This document shows, in pieces, positions 29,144 through 41,100 of a stretch of DNA of 64,000 bases; position 1 is the first letter of the stretch, and every line of letters starts with the position of its first letter. Where the stretch lies: the NCBI GenBank assembly GCA_964521255.1, contig CAZFRM010000012.1:1-64000 (forward strand). The letters run 5' to 3'. The stretch comes from ZC4RG29 sp964521255. GTDB lineage: Bacteria > Bacteroidota > Bacteroidia > Cytophagales > Cyclobacteriaceae. The notes beneath the pieces are model-generated. The model was not told the DNA's origin. It made no database searches and saw only the letters and a program-made list of their open reading frames with translations. The translations under genes were made by a program, and so were the position numbers.

Positions 29144-32100
29144 ATGAGTAGAGTGTGGGTGGTTGCCCTTCTGTTAACGATAAGTTTCAGGGCATTTTCG
29201 CAGGAGTCGAATTGTGGTGACGGCATTGACAACGATGGTGACGGTTTCATTGATTGCTATGATAGCGATTGCTCGGCAAGCGTCATTTGCAAAGATTTCT
29301 TTATAGGAGGCGATAAATTATGCCAGGCCGCGCCGCTTTCCTTTCCTCAGTTTAAGATGAAAGCCTTCCAGCAATCGCCGAACAGAACAGCCCATTCGTT
29401 AGGGCGCGTTTCGATCGGAGACCTTGACCGCGATGGTATCCCTGAGGTAGTGTCGGTACACACCTTTGACAAAAAACTATATATTCTCAGAGGCTCAGAC
29501 CTGAGCATTAAATACACTGCTAACACCACCGGTTCACCGCAGTATGACGATATCGCTATTGGAAATATCAAAAACGACAATTGTGGTGAAATCTTCATCG
29601 CTGAAGAAAGCGGAGGAAAATGGTATGTAAGCTCCTACGATTGTCAGGCGAAATTACTATGGAGAACCCAGGTCTATGGACAACCTTTCGATCTTGGTCT
29701 GGCGGATTTTGACGGTGACGGAAAAGTTGAAGTTTATTACCGTAATGAAATCCTTGACGCGGAAACGGGTACTATCCTGGTAAAAGGCACCGGCAACTGG
29801 ACCACTATTGATGCAGGGCCAGTAGCTGTGGATATATTTGACGATGGCTATTGCACGGAATGTCCCGGTCTGGAACTTGTCCTGGGCGGCTCTATCTATG
29901 CCGTTGATCTCACGCCGCGCAGCGCCAACGCAGGAGCGCTGATATTGCAAGCGTCCATGCCTCGTACAACAAACGGGAATCTGAAATACTGGCCCAAATT
30001 AAATGACTGGGGGTATATAAATACGGCAACCAGCGTAGCTGACTATAACCTCGATGGTTACCTTGATGTGCTCGTGAGCGGGGCCGCCGAGACTTACAAA
30101 AGCAACGGCAGCGTTGACCAGACAACGAAGGGCCCGACTACTGTTTATTTCTGGGACATTAAAAATAACCGATCAAAAGCCTTTCAACCAAGTAATAACT
30201 GGCAGCGGGGAACGGGGCGTTTGAACATCGCAGACATTGATGGAGATGGAAAACAAAATACCACCTTCGTTACCGGGAGCCGGTTGTATGCGCTGGATGA
30301 AAATTTCAACCAGCTTTGGGTTAACACAAGCATCGTAGAAAATACCTCGGGATTTACCGGAACCACTGTATTCGATTTTAACAATGACGGGGCCGTTGAA
30401 ACCGTCTATCGTGATGAATCATACTTATATATTATCAATGGTAAAGATGGCTCCACTTACGCCAGCACACCCTGTAAGTCAAGAACAGCTAACGAATACC
30501 CTATTGTAGCCGATGTAAATGGCGATGGTATTACAGAAATTTGTGTTACTTGTGCCACTGATAACAATGCGAGCATCGAGCCCTCCGATAATCAACGTCA
30601 GGGTCATGTAAGAACGTACACTTCTGATCTTGAACCCTGGGTGCCGGCACGAAAGATCTGGAATCAACATGGATATTTTAATGTGAATATCAATGATGAT
30701 CTTACTATACCAAAAATCCAGCAAAAGCATCATCTTGTCTTTTCCACAGCACAATGTGAAACAGGTCCCGGCAGCATAGGGCCCAACCGCCCCTTAAATA
30801 CATTCCTCAACCAATCCGCTTATCTTGATTCGAAGGGTTGCGCAACGTATGCATCACCCGATATTAACTTCGTTGCTAACTCGTTATCCATACAACCTCC
30901 CACTTGTCCGGACCAAAATTTTACGGTGTCATTTTCTATCAGGAATTCGGGTGACATGGCGCTATCGGGATCATTACCCATAACTTTTTATAGTGGAAAT
31001 CCGAAAGTTGCCGGAGCGGTCAAATTAAATACAACAACTATTAATCTTACTCAACTGGGTGTTAATGGAACATACAACGTCTCTAACATGACCGTAAATG
31101 GAACAGGAAATACATTTACCATGTATGCTGTTCTCAACGATGCGGGTACATCTGTACCTACACCAATCATATTACCTAATTCAAATTTTGTAGAATGTAA
31201 TTACGATAACAATATTGTCTCCGCTCAAATTACACCCGCGCCTTTTCCGGTTCAGGCCGCGCTCATTTCAGATAACTTTCAATGCGGAGCAGGAACAGGA
31301 ATTCCCAATGGTGCAGTGGAAGCTTACAGGCTTGTAGGCGGAGTGAAAGAAACCACAAACTATACTTTTTATTGGTTCAACGGAACTACGGTTGGTGATA
31401 CAACCGCAGCAGTTTTTAAAGGAGCAGTCTGGACAGGACTAACCGAAGGCACATACTCTGTTGTTGCCTATCACAAAGGTTTTCGTTGTGGTTCGGGATC
31501 TGCACAAGTTACTGTAGGGGTAAGAACAAAAACACTCAATGTAGCCATCGCAGAGGACAAATCTTTTACAAAATGTAAAAACCCGGATGGAAAAATGACA
31601 GCCTCCGTAAATGGTGGAGAACCTGTCGGAAACTTCACATATGAATGGTTTAAAGGAACCGTATTCGGAACAAGTCCTATCCTTTCGAAAAGCCACGTCA
31701 TAAACAACGTAGATGGCGAACTCTATTCTGTGTTAGTAACAGATAAGGCTACAGGCTGTCAGATCATTGCTTCCGCACAAGTAACTGACCAGACCATAAA
31801 GCCTGTTGTTACCGCTTCAGCCACAGATGCAAATTGTAATCCATCAAACTCAGGAACCGTTTCAGCGAATGTAGCCGGTAATACATCAAACTATAATTTT
31901 TATTGGTATAGCGGCACCAGCATAAAACCATCTCCTGATTATACCGGAAGTACGATAAACAGCTTAACGGCTGGCAATTATGTGGTAGTTGCTGAAAACA
32001 AAAATACAGAATGTACGTCGCTGCCTGTAATGGTAACCATTGGTTCAAAAACTTCACCAACCGTAACAGCTACCGTTACACATCAACAAACATCATGCGC

Positions 32101-35100
32101 TTTACCGAATGGTTCAGCTTCAGCAAGTGTAAGTGGCGCTGGCATTTACGCTTACAAGTGGTATAGAGGTAACAGCACATTGGCGGCAGATCAGATCATG
32201 ACATCTACAACGGCTTCCATCACAGGCCTGGCGGCGGGACAATATACAGTTGAGGCAACAAATACTACAACAGGTTGTGCAGATACAGAATTATTCACCA
32301 TCACAGATGTAATCTCCACTCCCAGTGTATCCTCTTCTATAATAAGTCATCAAACAAACTGCACACCCTTCAATGGTTCTGTGTCAGCCAGTGCGAATGG
32401 ATCTGCAGGTCCTTTCCAGTATTACTGGTTCAATGGAAATGTAGGAACCCCTGATACCCTGGCAGCGAATTTCAAAGGAGTGAATTATTCTGGATTACAA
32501 GCCGGGTATTTTACTGTCGTTGCTGTTGATAAAATTACGCGATGTGCTTCACCACGATCATTGATCGAAGTATTGAACAATACTGCTATACCAACAATCA
32601 CTACCTCCACAGTTGATCAAACCAGTTGTGATACAACTGCACCGAATGGACAAATTTCAGCCAACATCAGTGGAGCCACCACCGGATATACCTTCACCTG
32701 GTATGCCGGAAGCGGACCTGGTGGCGCTGTTGTTGGTAACACTCCTTCCGTTTCAAGCCGGGAAGCCGGTATCTACACCGTTAGGGCGGTTAACAATACA
32801 ACGGGTTGTTCAAATACAGCACAAGTGACTGTCATTGACGATAAAGTTACTCCAGATGTAACTGCTACTGTTAATCAACATCAAACCATCTGTAGTTCAG
32901 GTAATGGACAAGTATCGGCGAATGTAGGCGGAGCAACTGCCGGTTATACTTTCTACTGGTTCAATGGAAATATCAGTACACCTAACATCGCTTCGCCTGA
33001 TTTTACCGGTGCGGTTTATAATAATCGTGTCGCAGGTTTCTACACCGTCGTGGCGGTTAGCAATGCTACCAAATGCCAATCAGTGAAAGCTACTGTACAA
33101 GTCTTAGATGATGCAGTGCTGCCTGCCATCACTACAGCAACCGTCAGTCAAACTTCCTGTGATAGCACTACACCAAACGGTGAAGCTTCTGCGAACGTAG
33201 GTGGTGTTACAACAGGATTTACTTTCGATTGGTATGCCGGTTCTACAGTAACGGGTACCGTACTGGTTTCTTCTCCTACCCTCACTGGTCGTACAGCAGG
33301 AACTTACACGGTAAAAGTTACCAGTGATGCTACTGGCTGTTCAAGCACATCCCAGGTCACCATCACCAACAACATGGTCAATCCTGTTGTAACGGCTAAC
33401 ATTGATGCACATCAAACCATCTGTAGTTCAGGGAATGGACAAGTATCAGCAAGTGTTAGCGGAGCAACTGCCGGTTACACTTTCTATTGGTTCAATGGAA
33501 ATATTAGTACACCTAACATCGCTTCGGCTGATTTCACCGGCGCGGCTTATAATAATCGTGTCGCAGGTTTCTACACCGTCGTGGCGGTTAGCAATGCTAC
33601 CAAATGCCAATCAGTGAAAGCTACTGTACAAGTCTTAGATGATGCAGTGCCGCCTGCCATCACTACAGCAACCGTCAATCAAACTTCTTGTGATAGCACT
33701 ACGCCAAATGGCGAAGCTTCTGCCAATGTAGGTGGAGTCACAACAGGATTTACTTTCGATTGGTATGGCGGTTCTACAGCAACCGGTACCGTACTGGTTT
33801 CTGATCCTACCCTCACCGGTCGTGCAGCAGGAACTTATACGGTAAAAGTTACCAATGATGCTACGGGTTGTTCAAGCACAGCCCAGGTCACCATCACCAA
33901 CTACATGGTCAATCCTGTAGTAACAGCTAACATCGATGCACATCAAACCATCTGTAGTTCAGGTAATGGACAACTATCAGCAAGTGTTAGCGGAGCAACT
34001 GCCGGTTACAATTTCTACTGGTTCAATGGAAATATTAGTACACCTAACATCGCTTCTGCTGATTTCACCGGCGCGGTTTATAATAATCGTGTCGCAGGTT
34101 TCTACACCGTCGTGGCTGTTAGCAATGCTACCAAATGTCAATCAGCGAAAGCTACTGTACAAGTCTTAGATGATGCAGTGCCGCCTGCCATCACTACAGC
34201 AACCGTCAATCAAACTTCTTGTGATAGCACTACGCCAAATGGCGAAGCTTCTGCCAATGTAGGTGGAGTCACAACAGGATTTACTTTCGATTGGTATGGC
34301 GGTTCTACAGCAACCGGTACCGTACTGGTTTCTGATCCTACCCTCACCGGTCGTGCAGCAGGAACTTATACGGTAAAAGTTACCAGTGGCGCTACAGGTT
34401 GTTCAAGCATAGCCCAGGTGACCATCACCAACAACCTGGTCAATCCCGTGGTAACGGCCAGCATCGATGCACATCAAACCATCTGTAGTTCAGGTAATGG
34501 ACAAGTATCAGCAAGTGTTAGCGGAGCAACTGCAGGTTACACTTTCTACTGGTTCAATGGAAATATCAGTACCCCTAACATCGCTTCGGCTGATTTCACC
34601 GGCGCGGTTTATAATAATCGTGTTGCAGGTTTCTACACCGTCGTGGCGGTTAGCAATGCTACCAAATGTCAATCAGCGAAAGCTACTGTACAAGTCTTAG
34701 ATGATGCAGTGCCGCCTGCCATCACTACAGCAACCATCAGTCAAACTTCTTGTGATAGCACTACACCAAACGGCGAAGCTTCTGCCAATGTAGGCGGTAT
34801 TACAGCAGGTTATACCTTCGATTGGTATACCGGTTCTACAGCAACCGGTACCGTACTGGTTCCTGATCCTACCCTCACCGGTCGTGCAGCAGGAACTTAC
34901 ACAGTAAAAGTTACCAGTGGCGCTACGGGTTGTTCAAGCATAGCCCAGGTGACCATCACCAACAACATGGTCAATCCCGTGGTAACGGCCAGCATCGATG
35001 CACATCAAACCATCTGTAGTTCAGGTAATGGACAAGTATCTGCTAATGTAGATGGTTCAACAACTGGTTATACTTTCTACTGGTTCAATGGAAATATCAG

Positions 35101-38100
35101 CACACCTAACATCGCTTCGCCTGATTTTACCGGCGCGGTTTATAATAATCGTGTCGCAGGATTCTACACCGTCGTGGCCGTTAGCAATGCAACTAAATGT
35201 CAGTCTGCAAAGGCGACCGTACAAGTCTTAGATAATTCTGTTCCTCCGATTGTAAGTGCAACCCCTTCGGACAACACTGCTTGTGATCCCACTAAATCAA
35301 ATGGTGAGATATCGGCGAATGTTGCAGGTGTAACGACGAATCATACATTCCATATCTTCTCAGGTCAAAATACATTGGCGATAAATGAAGTTACGGGATC
35401 TCCCTCCGCAGTGGTTTTGGGTTTGCCATCCGGTATTTATACAGTTCAGGCAATCGACAACACAACAGGTTGTGCCGGAACTACAGAGGTAACAATCAAC
35501 AACAATATTACCTTGCCGGCTATCACGGCAACAGCAACTGATGTAACCGTGTGCTCCCCTCCTAACGGTTCGATCATAGCAAACATCACTAACGGCATAG
35601 GTGTAATTGCTGATTATACATTTTTCTGGTATGATGGCAATCAATTAAAGGCGATAGTGGATCATGCGGAGACAGGTGCAACATTAAACAACATTCCTGC
35701 CGGGACTTATACAGTTTCTGCATTTAATAATGCTTTAGGATGTGATGTCCAATCACCATTTACAATTGATGTTGAAAATGGTCCAACAACACTTATTACA
35801 ATCACGGAACTTATTGGAGAACAAATCCAACCGGCGGTTTGTAATGATGGACAGGGTCAGCTTGGGGTCGTCGCATCATCTCCCGCAAACGCTTTAGGAT
35901 TTTCATTTAGCTGGTACGCTGGTGATAAGAATACGGGAATGACATTTGAAGGTAACGGTCAGGATTTTCCTATAAAATCTAATCGTATATCAAATGTTGC
36001 TTCGGGAGAAGGTATCAGCAGTGGTCTTCATACAGTAATTGCCCTTGATAATTCGACAGGCTGTCAGGATTCACTGAGCATTCATTTGCCTTACAGTGAT
36101 GAAGCGGCACTCTTGAGTGTATTGACTTTTGCACAGACAGATTGTTTAAATCCGGATGGAGCATTCAGCGCTACTATAGATCCAAGTGATGGTACAAGAA
36201 ACAATCCTGCCAATGCGAGTCTTAATCAAGGTTGGTACAAAATACAAGTATGGCAAAATGGTTCTAATATTTTGACGGTTCCTGGAGATCCCACTAAATC
36301 TATTGATGATCCCATTATCGTTACAGGACTTTCAGCTGGAAACTATACTGTCCTTGCTGTTGAAACTGAAGCTCCTCCATTACCAGGTTGTACATCACTT
36401 CCTAATGATATAAATATTGATGACAACAGAGTTTTCCCTGTTGTAATAGCTGATGTCTTAACCGACAACAAAAATTGTATTGGAGCAGCCAATGGCAACG
36501 GTTCTATTGCATTGGATATTGATACTTCCTCACCAGTTACAAATTATACCTACGCGTGGTATGATGGTAAATTAACTTCCGATCCTTCACTTGCCGGAAC
36601 GGATGTATTGAATAACATTGAAGGAGGCTTCTACACAGTTGAAGTAACTAACATAGGCAACAACTGTCTTACAAAAGAAACTTTCAGCATAAACAATGAT
36701 CCGTACGTCCTCTCAATTCCTTCTGCTGAACTTTTGGTAACAGACCAAACGGATTGTTTACCTGTCAATGGATCAGCAGAGGTAACGGATGTATTTATTG
36801 ATGGTGTTACATCTGGTGGTTTAGGTAACTTCACTTTTAACTGGTTTGAAAGTGATGGCACAACAGTTATTCCTGGAAACAACTCACTTGTTGGAACTGC
36901 CTTAGCCGCTGATCAATATTTTGTGAGCGCGACCAACACTGTATCAAATTGTGCAACGTCGCTTACACAGTTTAAAGTTGATGATAAAACAGTTTCTCCG
37001 GCAGTTGCAGCAACAATTGTTGATAATACTTTCTGTGCAGGAGCAACTCCAAATGGTACAATAACACTCGATATAAATGGAGGCGTTGATCCCCTGGGCG
37101 ATTTCTTCATCGAATGGTTCGAAGATGCTGCTTTATCAATTTCTCTGGGTTCTAATGTCGGTGTTGTGGCTGGCGTGAACGACGAAATTGCTCAAGACCT
37201 TCCCGCAGGTACTTACTTTGTAAGGGTTACCGATCAAACTAACCCAGGTATTAGTTGTTCAACAGTCGCTTCGTTCTCTGTTATTGATAATCTTCCTGTT
37301 ATTGCTGTCAATACCATTGTCCCGACGCATCAGGATGATTGTAACCCTAACGGAAGTGCACTAGTAACTGACCTGATAGTAGATGGTATATCGATAGGAA
37401 CTGGTGCGCCGGGTGAGTATACTTTCAACTGGTTTGAGAGTGATGGAACTACTACGATCCCTGGCTCGGGCAACACGGCATCTGTTGGTGTGTCCCTTGT
37501 TGCTGGCAACTACTTCGTACAGGCTACTAACTCAACTTCTAGTTGCAATACATCGCTGGCTCCTTTCACCATCAACGATGTACATGTCGATCCTACAATC
37601 AATGCCGCTTTGATTGTCAATAATTCCAACTGTTCCGGTGCTACACCAAATGGTGCGATCACTATCAATACAGGCGCTGATCCTCTTGCTGATTTCCTCA
37701 TCGAATGGTTCGAAGACGGCACCTTAACAATTTCATTAGGGACAAATATAGGTGCAGTCGCAGGTGCAAATAATGAGATCGCTCAAAACCTTCCCGCAGG
37801 CACATATTATGTAAGAGTTACCGATCAAACTAACCCGGGTATTAGTTGTTCAACAGTCGCTTCGTTCTCTGTTATTGATAATCCTCCTGCAATCAGTATC
37901 GATCAGGCTAATATTGATATCACGCATCAGGCCGATTGTGCGCCTGCCGATGGTCTTGCACAAGTAACCGACATCATCGTGGATGGTGTGGCCGTGGGTT
38001 CTACTGCAGGTTACACCTTCAACTGGTTTGAAAGTGATGGGGCTACTCCAATTGCCAGTGCGGGTAGTGCTGATCTTATCGCCGTCAATTTGGCGGCCGG

Positions 38101-41100
38101 TAACTACTTTGTCCAGGCTACTAACTCAACTTCGCTTTGTAATACATCGCCGACTCCTTTTACCATCAACGATGTACATGTCGATCCTACGATCATTGCT
38201 ACTTCTATCATCAACAATACAAACTGTTCTGGTGCCGTTCCGAATGGTGCGATAACATTATCGATCTCCGTGAATGGTGTAGTCACACCGCTTAATGAAT
38301 TTAACATCGAGTGGTTCGAAGATGCCGCCATGACTAATCCACTCATCGCTCCTGTGGGTGTAGTGACTGGCACAGATAATGAAATCGCTCAGCAACTCGG
38401 TGCAGGTACGTATTACATTCGTGTAACAGACAACACTTCACCTAACAATAGTTGTTCAGCAACAGCTTCGTTCTCCATCATTGATAATCCTCCTGTAATC
38501 GGAATTGATCAGGCAAACATTACAGTAACCGATCAATCTGATTGTGCACCTGCTGATGGTCTTGCACAAGTAACCGACATCATCGTGGATGGTGTGGCCG
38601 TGGGTTCTACTGCCGGTTACACCTTCAACTGGTTTGAAAGTGATGGCACTACGCCTGTCGCAACCGCTGGTAACGCTGATCTCATCGCCGTAAACTTAGC
38701 GGCCGGTAACTACTTCGTGCAGGCTACCAATTCAACTTCGCTTTGCAATACATCGCTGGTACCTTTCTCCATCAACGATGTACATGTCGATCCTACGATC
38801 AATGCTACTTCTATCATCGACAATACCAACTGTTCAGGGGCTACACCAAATGGTTCTTTAACATTATCGATCTCTGTTAATGGTGTAGTCGCTCCGCTTA
38901 ATGAATTCACTATCGAGTGGTTTGACGATGCGGCCATGACTAATCCACTCATCGCTCCCGTAGGTGTAGTGGCGGGCACAGATAATGAAATCGCTCAGCA
39001 ACTTGGTGCAGGTACGTATTACGTGCGCGTAACAGATAACACTTCACCTAACAATAATTGCTCAGCAACAGCTTCGTTCTCTGTTATTGATAATCCTCCT
39101 GTCATCAGTATCGATCAGGCTAATATTGATATCACGCATCAGGCCGATTGTGCGCCTGCCGATGGTCTTGCACAAGTAACCGACATCATCGTGGATGGTG
39201 TGGCCGTGGGTTCTACTGCAGGTTACACCTTCAACTGGTTTGAAAGTGATGGGGCTACTCCAATTGCCAGTGCGGGTAGTGCTGATCTTATCGCCGTCAA
39301 TTTGGCGGCCGGTAACTACTTTGTCCAGGCTACTAACTCAACTTCGCTTTGTAATACATCGCCGACTCCTTTTACCATCAACGATGTACATGTCGATCCT
39401 ACGATCATTGCTACTTCTATCATCAACAATACAAACTGTTCTGGTGCCGTTCCGAATGGTGCGATAACATTATCGATCTCCGTGAATGGTGTAGTCACAC
39501 CGCTTAATGAATTTAACATCGAGTGGTTCGAAGATGCCGCCATGACTAATCCACTCATCGCTCCTGTGGGCGTAGTGACTGGCACAGATAATGAAATCGC
39601 TCAGCAACTCGGTGCAGGAACGTATTACGTTCGTGTAACAGATAACACTTCACCTAATAATAGTTGTTCAGCAACAGCTTCGTTCTCTGTTATTGATGAT
39701 CTGCCGATCATTGGGATAGATCAATCTCATATTTCAATAGCACACCAATCAGATTGCAATCCTGTTAATGGAAATGCCAGCGTGACAAACATTACCATTG
39801 ATCATTCGACTCTGGGAAATACATTGGGCTATACATTCACATGGTTTGAAAGTGACGGCACAACTATCATCCCCGGATCAGGTAATACTTCCTCAGTAGG
39901 TGTTGCTTTAAGTGCAGGAAATTATTTTATACAAGCTACTAACACAACGTCTAACTGTAGCTCACCAATGACACCATTTGTTATTGATGACGTAACCGTG
40001 ACACCAACAATTATCGCCGTTCAGAATTTCCCGAACATCAGTTGTGATACAAATTATACAGGCGAGCTTTCAGCAACGGTATCAGAGGGTACTGTAAATG
40101 GCATAACTGCCGGGTATCAGTTCGAATGGTTCCGTGGTGCAAACAATACAAATCCAGTTGACCTTGCAGGAACAGGTACTACGATTTCCAACTTACAGGA
40201 AGGTGATTACACGGTACAAGTGACTGACCTTGCAACACCGGGCAATGGTTGTATCGGTACAGCTACTATCAATCTCAAACGAGAAATTCCAATCCTGAAT
40301 GCAACCTTATCGGTAAACAATCAAACGGTATGTTTGCCTGTAAACGGCGGAATTAATGTTGTGAGTGTTCAACAAACATTGATGGGAACCACTACGGTGT
40401 TCAACATGAGCAACCCGGCGAGTCTCGCTAACTTCACCTTCCAGTGGTTTGATGAAAATCTTAACCCTGTGTCAGGTATAATTAACGGATCGGCTGCTTC
40501 TCCAAACTTGCTGGCAGGAACTTACTATGTACAGGTAACTAACACACTGGGTTGCGTAACGGGCTACACACGTGCTGTCATTGAAGACATAACCATTCAT
40601 CCGGATGTGGTACTTGATGGCTTCAACAATCCTTCCGTATGTATTTTACCGGAAACAACAGGAAATCTGAACATCATTGCGGACGGTTCTATCAACTTCT
40701 CGGATTATACGTTCACATGGTATGAAGGAAGTACAGCAAGTGGTACGGTCACAGAAGCAAACAATCCCATATTAAGCAATATCGCTTACACTGATCAACT
40801 AACCTATACGGTACGGGTTACCAATAACACTACGAATTGCTACAGCGATGCTACTTACACTTTTGCAACGGATACGGTTGAGATAAGAGCTATCGCTTCG
40901 GCGGTGCCTTTAACAAGTTGTGTGACGCCAAACGGAAGCCTGTTCTCTACCGTACAAAATGGTGCAGGGCCTCTCTATAATTATGAATGGTATAGTGGCA
41001 GCGTTATTGGTACGTCTCCGGTCTTTACAACAAACGAAGTTTTAATTGCACCGATTGGAATGTATACTGTAGTTGCCAAACATCCTTCACTAAACTTCTG

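Noticed and set aside
37983..39585. Repeated antisense and alternate-frame ORFs inside the giant adhesin
   Set aside because: They are shadows produced by the tandem coding repeats; the long continuous frame explains the sequence.
32860..39718. Regular repeats that could suggest a CRISPR array
   Set aside because: Periods are 531 and 606 bp with coding function in one continuous frame; there are no 25-40 bp repeats with unique spacers and no cas genes.
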